A DNA stretch of 64,000 nt from Microglena sp. YARC (lineage: Eukaryota; Chlorophyta; Chlorophyceae; Chlamydomonadales; Chlamydomonadaceae): positions 32,606,319 to 32,670,318 of the forward strand of contig CM039466.1 in NCBI GenBank assembly GCA_022414725.1, in the 5' to 3' direction. Of this stretch, positions 44,911 to 58,884 are shown piece after piece. The notes below the pieces were generated by a model. It was given only the letters and a program-made list of their open reading frames with translations. It was not told where the DNA came from and ran no database searches. Every line of letters begins with the position of its first letter. The stretch's first letter is position 1. A program made the position numbers and the translations under genes.

Positions 44911-47130
44911 GTAAATTAATTGTCGTGCTAATTTGTCGTGCTATTTGTCGTGCCATTTGTCGTGCTATAATGATTTGCCACTGCTGCTTGACTCACGTTA
45001 CGCCTCCCCCTGGTCCGACCTCCAGGGGCCTCGGGTGATCTGGCCAAGAAAAAAACCTTCCCAGCTCTATACGCGCTGCACTCCAAGGGGTAAGCCACTG
45101 CGCATCGTTTTTTTTGCTCCCGAGGCAATCGACCTTGCCATCGTGCACGAAAGCGAGCTCCCCCCACACGTTTCATGCAAATGCCCGTGGCTGATGTGAG
45201 AAAAACAACCCCAGTTTCCTTTCGCAGCATGTTCAGATGATCGGATATGCGAGATCGCAGATGAACGACGAGGAACTGCGAGGTCGCCTTCGCGCCTTTC
45301 TACCTCAAGAGGCAAGTCCCTCAAAATATTCCGTTTCATAATTTTAGCACACCGATCGACGTGGAATGCACGCAGGTAAGGGTTTTCCATTGTTCTAAAA
45401 CGTGAGAGAGACGTATGAGCTAGTACTCACCACGCGCACTCTACGCGGATGTGAAAAGCTGTCCAATTTGCACATGAGTGAAGCTTTGCTGCTTGTCTGT
45501 GCGATGGCGAAACGGGTCATTTCGGCCGAAACCTTGTTCGTTTATCATGTGTAGAGAACTGCAATATATCATATTACACCATATGATGCCGACAGTCTGA
45601 CTAGGCTAAATTTACCAATTATATATACAATATCATATGATGCAATATGTATGATATCATATGAAATCATATGATATCATACTCACCTTGGGTCAACATA
45701 TTTGACATGCCTGTCCCTGTTCATATGATGGGCTACACGTTTCTCTCCCCAAACCAATGTTTTAGCTGAGTGTCTGGTTGCATATTTGAAGCTGTTTAGA
45801 TCCCACCAAACAGCAGTACAATTGGTGGTATAATTTGTGCCTCACTGAATCATGGCAGAAACTATGTGTTTGTCTATGTGTACTGTGTTCATGTTTGTGT
45901 CTATACTTGTGTATGTGTTGGCGAGGATGGGTGCAGGGAGGTGTTGGCATTGATGGAGTGAGGGGACTGATGGGGGGGGGGGGGGGGAATGTGTTTGACC
46001 TCCTGAGGATACATGGGGGCATTGTTGAAAATCCTGTTGTCTGCTGTGAGATGGCACCCCACATGCAGCAGACGGCTTGGGCAAGGCCTTATCAACATGA
46101 GCACCTCAGGAACCACTCATCTTTGTTAGGCTCACTTGCACAGCTCACTGTTTTCTGTCCGCCTGTTCAAATATATGACCTCCTGCTCTTGATATAAGGA
46201 AATGCACAGTAATTGTTGCTTCGTTTCATGCATGCATCACTGTGTTCTGTCCTGACTATTCAAATGTATCACCTCCTGGTCGTGATCTAAAGAAATGCGC
46301 AGTTGTTGTTGAATTGTTGCATGCTTGCCTGCAGGAGGCAGAGAAGGCCAAGGTGGCGGTCTTCCTGTCTCAGTGCTTCTACGTGAAGGGCGATTACGAT
46401 GGGGATGATGGCTACGCAGCGCTTAACAAGAGAATGCTATCATGGGAAGCAGCCTGCGGCAATACGAAAGTAGGACGCCTCTTTTACCTCGCCCTCCCTC
46501 CCACAACCTACCCCACTGTAAGTTGGTTTCAAATGAAGGTCTGGCAATCACAGAATAAATAAAGGTCTCAAACTCACATAACTGGACCAAGAGAATGCTT
46601 GCAGGGGAGGGGTCCAACAGTAATACCAAAACTTGGGCGCCCCTCTTTTACCCCTGCACTTCCTCCTACCCCCCCCCCCCACACCCACACCCCACACCCC
46701 CACCCCCACCCCCACACCCACACACCACCACCCTCCCCACACACCCATTCCCCCCCCCCCCCCCCACACACACACACAAAACCCATGCCCACACACACAT
46801 ACAAACTCACACACACACACAAAATGCTCAGAGCCAAGCCAAGCCAGCTAGCACCAGCTTGGACCTCTTTTACCTTACACTTCCTCCTATCACCTAAGCG
46901 TAGAGCGGAACAGGGACTGCTGCGACCATGGCATCAATACATTTGTCTTGCGTGAACAATGTCCTGCATAGGTCAAAGCTATGTGTTAATACATCGACCC
47001 CCCCTCTGTTGTGTATGTTCAATTTTCACTGTTTGGGTTTCAGATCATCATTGTTTTTTTGTTAAAGCCCCTACTGTCATGGTTGGGCAAGTCCCTTGAG
47101 CCTATTTGGTCCACCCCTCGACTGTCACAA

Positions 47131-47169
<39 letters not shown>

Positions 47170-47170
47170 C

Positions 47171-47203
<33 letters not shown>

Positions 47204-50200
47204 CATCCATCCATCCATCCATCCATCCATCCATCCATCCATCCATCCATCCATCCATCCATCCATCCATCCATCCATCCATCCATCCATCCATCCATCC
47301 ATCCATCCATCCATCCATCTACCTACCTACCTACCTACCTACCTACCTACCTATCTATCTATCTATCTGTAGGTGTGTGGAGGGCTCAACCGGAACTGCA
47401 TCGACATAAGCCATGCGGAAGACACAAGCAGCTGGTATCGTTGCATTATGGAAAAGCCCTTTGGCCATGATCTGGTGAGATGTCCTGGCAGTATGCTGTG
47501 TGCATAGAGGTCGTAGCAAAGCCGCATCAGAAGGGTTGTCAAGCATGATATCGCAGATCTATGTATCGTACGATATATCATGCAATATCATACTATATAC
47601 TGTGCAATATCGTACAATATATTGCATGCCATCATATGATATATCGCACGGTACTCTTGGGACCAGGACAATATTGTCAACCCTACACAAGTCAAATTGT
47701 TCTTGCCCACCTGTAGCAGCTTTGTTCAGATCATTATGGACAAGCCCTTTGGCCATGATCTGGGGAGATATCCTGGTTGTATGCTGTATGCATAGAGGTC
47801 GCAGCAAAGTTACATGGGCAGTATGGTACTCGCCCACCTCTAGCACCTTCGTTCAGATGATGACAGAATTATAACATGCATAGTAGTCTAAAAGCACAGA
47901 ATGATAACATGCACAGCAGTCATGGAATGGCCACATAGGCCAAAAGGCATAGGCTCTCCTATAGCAGACCCACCTCTAACAGGCCCACCTCTAGCAACTT
48001 AGTTTCAATGCTGTTGACAGAATGATAGTGCGCACAACAGCTGTAGCCAAGCTGCAAAGGCTAAAAGGTACTTGCCTGCCCCGCGCAGCTTTCATGAGAT
48101 GCAGATGACAATATAATGGAATGCTTGCTTTTTATAATTACTAAACAAATACAATTAATACCATTAATTATAATTTACAAACGAGCATTTGGAAAGGAAT
48201 GCTTGCTTGTTATGATTCCTAAACAGATACAATTAATTTAAATGAAATATAATTTACAAACAAGCATTTGTAAGGGAATGCTTGCTTGTGTGGTGCCATG
48301 GCCAACCACATGGTGTTTCCAAACACAGGACACCAGGGCCTGGCTGATGGCTATCTTGCTTTTTTATAATTGCTAAAGCAAAAACAACAAACATTATTAT
48401 ATTACACAAATAATGTGTAAGATAATGCTTGAACACATGGTGCTGCCAAACACAGGACAGCAGGTCCTGGTTGATGTCAAGCTTGCGTTTTTATAATTGC
48501 TAAAACAAAACAACTCAACATTATTATATTGCAACAAGAATGTGTAAGATAATGCTTGAACACATGGTGCTGCCAAACACAGGACAGCAGTGAGGACCTG
48601 GCTGACTTCATCGGAAAGTTGTTCACGGAAGAGCATCTGTACCGCATCGGTGAGTTGTGCTGCTTCCACTGTTTTTTAGCATGTACACAAATACCACCAT
48701 GCATGCATCATGTACTCACACACATACCACGATGCATGCCTCCATGCGCAGTACGTGCATAGCTCCATTAGCTGCATGTGCATACCACCATGCATGCCTC
48801 ACATACTCACACACATACCACCATGCATGCCTCACATACTCACACACATACCACCATGCATGCCTCACATACTCACACACATACCACCATGCATGCCTCA
48901 CATACTCACACACATACCACCATGCATGCCTCACATACTCACACACATACCACCATGCATGCATCACATTGGTGAGTTGTGTTGCTGCCACTGTTTTTTT
49001 GTTGCGACATGTCGCACATTATGGGACTTGGTGCTACCCCAGTGCAACGCGTTGCCCCCACAAACAATGCAGACTGCAAAGCGCGGAGACTGGGGGGTCG
49101 GGGGGCTACTTTTGACTAGTTTAGCCAGACCCATGTGTTTCTATGCAGCGGCGGAATGGAGACATAATGACGACGCGTCGTCGGAAAACAAACAATGGTT
49201 GCTTCAGGGGGGGGTCTAAGAAGTTTTATCAAGACCCTGCTCGGATTTTTTATTTGCCCCTCCCCCCCCCCCCCCCACACACACCCCACACCCACACACC
49301 CACACACCCACACACTTCCCCCCACCCCACCCTACCCACCCCACACACACACACTTCCCCACCCCACCCCACCTCCAAAGCTTGTGAGGCCTATATCTCT
49401 TCCACTTATTATAATTAAGGGGTCATAGTAGGGTGTTAGTGATCCTTCCAACAAGTGCTCTCCATTTGTGGTCTTTCAAGTGGATTTAGACTAAGTTGGA
49501 CGACGTTGTCAAGCAACCCCCCTTTCCTAGCTCTGATATTGAGCTGACCTAGCAAGTTTTTGGTGTACGAATTTGAAGATGGTTTCAAGACTGTGTTGCA
49601 TGCCTAAGTACTCTCTATACACCCAAGACGTTTGGGGTGGAAATATTGAGGTTCGGTTTGGCCCAACTTACACACTTGGAGACCTCGAACCTGTTGAGGT
49701 CACTTCTTGAGCTCGACCTCGACACATTGAATCCATGTCAGCAACAAGCACTCATTCGGACAGCTCTGCTCAAGCCGCTTTCGGTGGTTATCGTATCTTA
49801 AATACGAGGTGGGCATTGCAACGTGAGCCTAACAAAGATGAGTGGTTCCTGAGGTGCTCCCTGTAACCTACAGACATACCTGTCCCTCCCTTCCTCATAG
49901 ACAAGATGCATGTGTGTAGGGAACAGCAACTAATATTGGTGTTTGAAAAACCAATATCCACTTATATTATTATAGTGTCACAATAATATAAGTTTTTCAA
50001 ATTAGTTCAAAATTATGGTGAGACGGTTTGTCCGACTAATATTAGATAATATATTATATAATATTATTTATTCACTCATATTATATGACAAAGCCGACCT
50101 CTACATATGTGTCCCTCCCACCCCCAGAGACCACTACCTGGTCATGCTGGATCTGGTGCAGAACATGCTAGTGCTGCACTTCTCTACCTGCCCTAGACTG

Positions 50201-53200
50201 TAACTGGCATTCATACTTGTTCCTCCCTTCCCCATAGACAACATACGTACGTGTCCCTCCCTTCCCCATAGCCATCATGCATATTTGTCCATCCCTTCCC
50301 CATACCCCATAGACCACTACCTGGGACCAGCAACATTCACTCTATACCAAACTATACTAAACCAAACCGATCCAAACTAAACCAGCCAATTACAACCTAA
50401 CCCACCTCAACTCATCCAACCAATCCAGTTTCTTCCCATCCCACCTCCCACATACCACATACCACATACCACATACCACAAACCACTAACCACAAACCAC
50501 CTCCCACCTTCTACATACCACCTCCCACAAACCACCTCCCACCTTCTACATACCACCTCCCACAAACCACCTTCCACATACCACAAACCACCTCCCACAT
50601 ACCACAAACCACCTCCCACAAACCACAAACCACCTCCCACAAACCACAAACCACCTCCCACCTCCCACAAACCACCTCCCATCTCCCACCTCCTACATAG
50701 CACCTCCCATAGACCACTATCTGGGCAAGGAGCCGGTGCAGAGCATGCTAGTGCTGCACTTCACTACCTGCCCTAGACTGTAACACACATTTGAATAGGT
50801 TGAACAATACAGGGTGAGCAGTGCAAGGTGAGCCTAGCAAAGATGAGTGGTTCCTGAAGTGCTCCCTGTAACCAACATACATACTTGTCCCTCCCTTCCC
50901 CATAGACCACTACCTTGGCAAGGAGCTGGTGCAGAACATGCTAGTGCTGCGCTTCAGCAACAGCATCATGCAGAGTTGGTGGAATCGTGACTGGATCAGT
51001 AACATTCAGATCTCCTTCAAGGAGCCTTTCGGAACTCAGGGCCGCGGAGGCTACTTTGACCAATACGGCATTGTGAGGGATGTGATCCAAAACCATCTTG
51101 TCCAGGTAGGTGTCACAGCTTGAGGTTGCAAGTCTCAGGGGCTTAGTGTGTGTGGGTGGGTGGGTGGGGTGGGGGAGGGGAAACCAACCCTACACCTGGA
51201 ACCCTGTATCCTCAAACCTACTCGGCTACTCTGACAACTACGGCATCGTGAGGGGTTGCATCCAAAGCCATGTAGTCCAGGTAGTCTCACAGCCTGATGT
51301 TGGAAGGGTCGGGGCTTGGTGTGTATGTGTGGGTGTGTTGGGGGTGGGGGAGGGGGAACCAAGCCTACACCTGCAACCCTGTTGCCTCAAGCCTACTCGG
51401 CTACTTCAAGAACTACGGCATCCTGAGGGATGTGAATTAAAACCATCTTGTCCAGGTAGTCTCACAGCTTGAGGTTGGAAGGCTCGGGGCTTGGTGTGTA
51501 TGCGTGTGTATGTGTGGGGTGGGGGAGAAGGAACCAAGCCTACACCTGGAACCCTGTAGCCTCAAGCCTACGCGGCTACTTGGACAACTACGGCATCGTG
51601 AGGGATGTGATCAAAAAACCATATTTTCCATGTTGGTGTCACAGCTTGAGGTTGCAAGTCTCAAGGGCTTGGTGTGGGTGGGTGGGTGGGGGGGGGGGGA
51701 GGTGAAACCAACCCTACACCTGGAAACCTGTAGCCTCAAGCCTACGCGGCTACTTGGACAACTACGGCATCGTGAGGGATGTGATCAAAAAACCATATTT
51801 TCCATGTTGGTGTCACAGCTTGAGGTTGCAAGTCTCAGGGCTTGGTGTGGGTGGGTGGGTGGGTGGGGGGGGGGAGGTGAAACCAACCTACACCTGGAAA
51901 CCTGTAGCCTCAAGCCTACGCGGCTACTTGGACAACTACGGCATCGTGAGGGATGTGATCAAAAAACCAATATTTTCCAGGTTGGTGTAACAGCTTGAGG
52001 TTGCAAGTCTCAGGGCTTGGTGTTTGGTGGGTGGGGGGTGTGGGGGGGGGGAGGGGAAAACCAACCCTACACCTGGAAACCTGTAGCCTCAAGCCTACTC
52101 GGCTACTCTGACAACTACGGCATCGTGAGAGATGTGATCCAAAAACCATATTTTCCAGAGAGTGTCACACCTTAAGGTTGGAAGGGTCGGGGCTTGGTGT
52201 GTGTGGGGGTGTGTGGGTGGGGTGGGGGAACTAACCTTACACCTGCAACCCTGTAGCTTGAAGCCTACTCCGCTACTCTGACAACTACTGCATCGTGAGG
52301 GATGTGATCCAAAAACCATCTTGTCCAGAGAGTGTCACACCTTGAGGTTGGAAGGGTCGGGGCTTGGTGTGTGTGGGGGTGTGTGGGTGGGGTGGGGGTG
52401 GGGGAGGGGGAACCAAGCCTACGCCTGCAACCCTGTTGCCTCAAGCCTACTCGGCTACTTCGACAACTACGGCATCGTGAAGGATGAGTTAAAACCACCT
52501 TGTTCATGTTAGTGTCACAGCTTGTAGTTGGAAGGATCGGGGCTTGGAGTGTATGTGTGTGGGTGTGTTGGGGTGGGGGAGGGGGAACCATGCCTACACC
52601 TGCAACCCTGTTGCCTCAAACCTACGCGGCTACTTGGACAACTACTGCATCGTGAGGGATGTGAGTTAAAACCACCTTGTTCATGTTAGTGTCACTGCTT
52701 GTAGTTGGGAGAGGCAGGGGCGTGGTGCGTGTGCGGAATTAGCCCTAAGGCTTAATCTTTGTAGCCTACAGCCTCCTAAGCTTCTTTGACACTGCGCCAT
52801 CGTGAAGGATGTGATCCCAAACCATATTGTTTAGGTTAGTGCCATAGCTAGAAGTTGGAAGAGCCAGGGGTGTGTTGATGGGGTGAGGAATCAGCCCGAA
52901 GGCTTAATCTTTGTAGCCTACAGCCAACTTAGCTTCTTTGACACTGCGCCATTGTGAAGGATGTGATTCCTAACCAAATTGTTTAGGCTAGTGCCATAGC
53001 TTGAGGTTGAAGGGTCGGGGCGTGGTGATGGGGTGAGGAATCAGCCCGAAGGCTTAATCTTTGTAGCCTACAGCCAACTTAGCTTCTTTGACACTGCGCC
53101 ATTGTGAAGGATGTGATTCCTAACCAAATTGTTTAGGCTAGTGCCATAGCTTGAGGTTGAAGGGTCGGGGCGTGGTGATGGGGTGAGGAATCAGCCCGAA

Positions 53201-56200
53201 GGCTTAATTTGTGTAGCGTACTAAGCAACTACGCCATCGGGAAGGATGTGATCCCAAACCATCTTGTTCAAGTTAGTGCCATAGCTTGGAGTTGGAAGGG
53301 CCAGGGGTGTGGGGATGGTGTGTGTGTGGTGGTGGTGGTGGTGGGGTGTGTGTGTGGTGGTGGTGGTGGTGGTGGTGGTGGTGGGGGGGGGGGGGGTGAG
53401 GGGGATGCTCAGTGCTGCTGTATGGGTGAGGAATCAGCCCTAAGTCTTGTTGGATGTATCACGCATGCTATATTTGACAAGCAGCACACAGAGGAATTAG
53501 TTCGTAGCCATTCAAGGGATGATTTGGATTGGGGTATCATAATTAGTAGGTCGTAGTTCCACGTTTTTAGGCAAAATTTCCGACAAATCTCAGATTGGGC
53601 AGAATTCTTGATTCGCAGGCCAAAAGGTTAGAATTCTCCGCCTAAATTCTCAAATCTGACTGAAGTAAAAAAAAGCTGCAAACGTCGAGCCTTAAAAACC
53701 TGAGGAGGGCTGACCCCCCCCTGAATCTGGGGTACACAAAATGAACTACGAAGTGTTTTTAAAACCCAAATCCAAATCATCCACTGAATAGCGATAACCC
53801 ATCTGTGTCTTGCTGCCTTCATGCAGGTCATGACTCTGATGTGCATGGAGTCCCCAGTGTCCATGCATCCCGATGATATTCGTGATGAGAAGGTCAAGGT
53901 GGGTTTTATTTCATCTCCTGTCTACATCTTCGAATTATATTATCACTGTAACAAAAACTCAGGGCCCCCGTCGGTAAAACGATTGTTTGGGGTTCAGTTC
54001 ATCAGTGCTTTTTCTTTGTAAGCCCTTCCTCACGGTTGGGCTGGTCCCTTCAGCCTATTTGGCCTACCCCTGGACTGCAACATACATCCATCTCCTGTCT
54101 GCACACCTTAATTAGAATGGCGCTAAAGAGGACATCGTTACAGGGCAAAAGCAAAACTTATGGGCAGCATGCAATTGTGCCCTCCCACCCACCCACACAC
54201 AAATGCACACACACACACACGCACAAACACACACATGCACACACACACGCACACAAACACACATGCAGCCACACACACACATACCTCCTGTCTGCGCACC
54301 TTTTTTTGTAAAAGCTGTACTACAAGCAATTGGCACAAAATGACCAGAGTTGCCGTTGCGTACAGAGCAGGGTAATTCAAAGCGCGCGCTTTTGCGCTTT
54401 TAGGCGCTGACTTTTTGACCCCCTCTGCGCTTTAAGCGCAGTTTTTGGCAACCCCTTGTGGGCGCTGCAAGCAAATTTTGCGCTTTTTGCACTTCAAAGC
54501 GCAGTTTTTTTGTTTTCAAGCGCGCTAAAGCGCTGGCCAATTTGGCCATTTGAAGTACCCTGGTACAGAGCTACTGTCTTTTGTATCTAATCCAGCTATT
54601 CCATTTTGCTTCTCTTTGACAGTGTGTTTCAGGCCTGGACTGGACTGGGGCGTGGGTGATCAAGGAGAATACTCAATAAAGTCATGTCCTATGCAGCGTC
54701 GCATGCGACGCTAAAAATTGGCGGAAAGTGATCGCGACGGAGCGACAGGTGGCAAAGGAAGCGAGTTAGTTACGAAACTGTTGGCTGACGTGTCGGGCTT
54801 CATCGCGGTCAGACGGATGGATAGATGGATGGATGGATGGATGGATGGATGGATGGATGGATGGATGGATGGATGGATGGTCGGTCGGTCGGACGGACAA
54901 ATGGGTAAACATGGGGGCTCCCGCCCCCTTGAAGAGGGGGATCCGCCAAAAAAGGGAAGGAGACAAGAGGCAGAGCCATGCGGGGGTATCAGACTTGGTA
55001 GCAGCAAATAGTATCAAATGCGGGGGTATCAGACTTGGTAGCTAATAGTATCAAATGCGAGGGTATCAGACTTGGTAGCAGCAAATAGTATCTCGTCGTT
55101 TGGGCTGCAAGATGGTGCATTGAGAAGAACATACATACAGCATACATACACCATACATGCACCATACATACACCATACATACAGCATGCATAAAACATCC
55201 ATAACACATACATGCAGCATGCATACAACATACATGCAGCATACATGCAACATACATACACCATACATAAAACATCCATAACACATACATGCAGCATGCA
55301 TACAACATACATGCAGCATACATGCAACATACATACAGCATACATACAGCATGCATAAAACATCCATAACACATACATGCAGCATACATACAACATACAT
55401 GCAGCATACATGCAACATACATACAGCATACATACAGCATGCATAAAACATACATAACACATACATGCAGCATGCATACAACATACATGCAGCATACATG
55501 CAACATACATACAGCATACATACAGCATGCATAAAACATACATAACACATACATACAGCATACATACAACATATATACAGCATACATACAACATGCATAC
55601 AACATACATGCAAGATACATGCATCATACATGCAACATCCATACACCATACCTGCACCATACATACACCATACATACAGCATACATAAAACATCCATGAA
55701 ACATACATACAACATACATATAACATACATACAGCATACATGCACCATACATACAGCATGCATACACCATACATACATGCAACATACATACAACATACAT
55801 GCAAATACATACAGTATACATACAACTTACATACAGAATACATACATACATGGAACATCCATGTATATAAGCATACCAGAATTTCCCGCAAACATTTCGC
55901 ACCTGAAGGTCTCACATTTAACTCAACAAACTTAACTATACACATTTAACTCAACAAACTTAACTATACACATTTAACTCAACAAACTTAACTATACACA
56001 TTTAACTCAACAAACTTAACTATACACATTTAACTCAACAAACTTAACTATACACATTTAAACCATGCAGCAGACGCGGCCTGCAGTACTCTACTGCCGA
56101 CTTGGAAAGGAACTGTTTGCTAAAATACCATTTGCGCTTATCCGAACAGCCCTTCCTCTTCCGCCCTTCGCGCGTCGCAATTGATTTTGCCTTTCCCCTC

Positions 56201-56866
56201 CATCCTCGCGCGTCGCAATTGATTCCGCCTTGCCCACCTCTGGTCCTGATTTTGCCTGTCCCCTCCATCTTCGCGCGTCGCAATTGACTCCGCCTTGCGC
56301 CCCTCCCATCCTGATTTTGCCTGTCCCCTCAATCTTCGCGGTGTCGCAATTGATTCCGCCTTGCCCCCCTCCGGTCCTGATTTTGCCTGTCCTCTCCATC
56401 TTCGCACGTCGCAATTGACTCCGCCTTGCGCCCCTCCCGTCCTGATTTTGCCTTTCCCCTCAATCTTCGCGGTGTCGCAATTGATTCCGCTTTGCCCCCC
56501 TTTGGTCCTGATTTTGCCTGTCCCCCTCCATCTTCGCGCGCGTCGCAATTGACTCGCCTTGCGCCCCTCCGTCCTGATTTTGCCTTTCCCTCAATCTTCG
56601 CGGTGTCGCAATTGATTCCGCCTTGCCCCCCTCCTGTCCTGATTTTGCCTGTCCCCTCCATCTTCGCGCGTCGTCTGCCTCCTACCAAGCCAGTTCCCAT
56701 TCAAAATACCACTTTCATCCAAGGTACTTCCCCCCCCCCCCCTCACACCCCCCCCCCCCACCCACGCCCCCTGCCTGAAGGTTGCCGCCACCTGCCTGCA
56801 CATCTATTGCCCCCCCCCCCCACCACCACCACCACCACACACACACACACACACACACTCCCGCCA

Positions 56867-56898
<32 letters not shown>

Positions 56899-58669
56899 AC
56901 TCCTTTCCCCTCCGGTCCCATGCGTCGTCTGCCTTCTACCAAGCCTGTTCCCCTTCAAAATACCAGTTTCATCCAGGGTACTTCCATTGACCAAATTGGC
57001 CAGCGCATTAGTGCACTTGAAAACAAAAAAACTGCGCTTTGTAGTGCAAAAAGCGCAGTTTTGCTTGCTGCGCCCACAGGGGGTTGAAAACAACTGCGCG
57101 AAACACGCAGCGGGGCTTTTAAGGGCAGTGCGCCAAAGCTTGGAAGTACCCTGGTTTCATCTCTGCGCCTGCGAACCTTGCTACTATTCATATCTCGCAT
57201 GCGCTCTTTCGCCTTGCCATCCCATCGCATAGGTTCGGTTTGCAGGCAGTTGTTGATTTTGATTATGAAGCCCTACCCCCCCCCCCACCCCCCCCCCCAC
57301 ACACACACACACACACATGCACATGCACACAGATATTTACTCGAATTATGAAGCCTTAAGCTACGAGGAATCCCTAAACCTTAGCAAACCAGATGTATTG
57401 CACCCGTATTAAAAATAACATACACGCAGGTCCTCCGACAGATCTCAGTCGTGAAACCCGAGGATTGCATCATCGGACAGTACACTGCTGGTGAGTGACA
57501 GTGGTGACTGAGGTGCACTGCTGGTGAGTGATAGAATGGCAGTACACAGTACACTGCTGGTGAGTAACAATTAGCAATTATTAAATAAGCATTAATTAAT
57601 TCTGATTAATTCGCATTAATTAATCAATTAATTGATTTGCATCAATTAGCATTAATTAGTTAATAAAGTAATGAGCATTAATTAGTTAATTTAGTCATGA
57701 GCATTAATTAATTGTGATTAAAGAGCATTACTGGATTAATTAATTTATTAGGGTTAATAAGCATTAACTGTTAGGGTTAATAAGCATTAATGAATTAAAT
57801 CAGCATCCTGATGGCATCAATAAAATTGTTACGCCTTGCCATGGGTCGTGCAGTTGAAGGAACCTCCCGTCTCGCTTGCACTGGGGATGTTTGCTGTAAC
57901 AATTAGTGGTCAATATAAATTAGTAAACACAATAGTTTTGTACAAAAACTAGTATGCAACACAAAAGCTAGTATGCACAGCACACCCGGTAGCAATCCGC
58001 ACTTCTGTGACCCCTCCCCACCCACCACCTCCCCCACTACCACCCACTACCACCCACTACCTAATACCACCCACTACCCACCACCTCCCCACTTTCCCTA
58101 CTATCTCCCTATCTCCTACCTCTCTTAGACCCCTGAACCCCCACAACCCCTCAGCCACCTTCTCATACCCTGTCATACCCACCACTTCTGTTAAAAGCAC
58201 ATTCAATTACCGTTTACTGTAGGCTCATTACACAGTACCCCCCTTCCTCCCCACCACCACCACCACTACCACCACCCCACACACACACTGCCCCCCCCCC
58301 CCCCCCCCTCCCACACACACACACACTCACCTCACCCCACCCTTATGTCATTGTGTGCCCCCCACCCCCACCCACTCACACACACAATTACCTCACCCCA
58401 CCCTTCTGGGTGGGAAGAAGTTAGCCCCCACTTAGTTTAGGGGGTTAATGGTGTAGTGGTTTAAGTTTTGATTCAAAGCTTTAGGGTTTAATTGGTTTTG
58501 GATTTAGGGTCTAGATGGGTTTAGGGTTTAGGTCAGCGGGAGCTAACTTAACTGGGGGGCTAACTTCCCCCTACCACCCTTATGTGCCGCCAATGGTAAC
58601 CCTGGCTACCTGGATGACGAAACCGCCCCCACCGGCTCCACCACACACGTATACACACACGTACACACA

Positions 58670-58706
<37 letters not shown>

Positions 58707-58852
58707 CACACACACACACACACACACACACTTACCCACACACCCCCTACCACCATTACGTGCAGCCAATGGCAACTCTGGCTACCTGGATGTCGAAATC
58801 ATCCCGCCGGCTCCACCACACACGTACACACACACACTGAGCCTCCCCCCCC

Positions 58853-58884
<32 letters not shown>

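Noticed and set aside
48780..48963. CRISPR-like array of 33-bp units
   Set aside because: Units are contiguous with no spacers, in an intron of a eukaryotic gene; it is a minisatellite.
50130..50205. Separate G6PD exon reading [16 protein letters not shown]
   Set aside because: Diverged echo; the catalytic KE of HYLGKE is lost and the frame ends early, while the true exon at 50906 continues into the family sequence.
54989..55945. 318-codon Met/Cys/Tyr-rich frame on the minus strand
   Set aside because: Translation of the CATACATGCAG minisatellite; no start context or domain.
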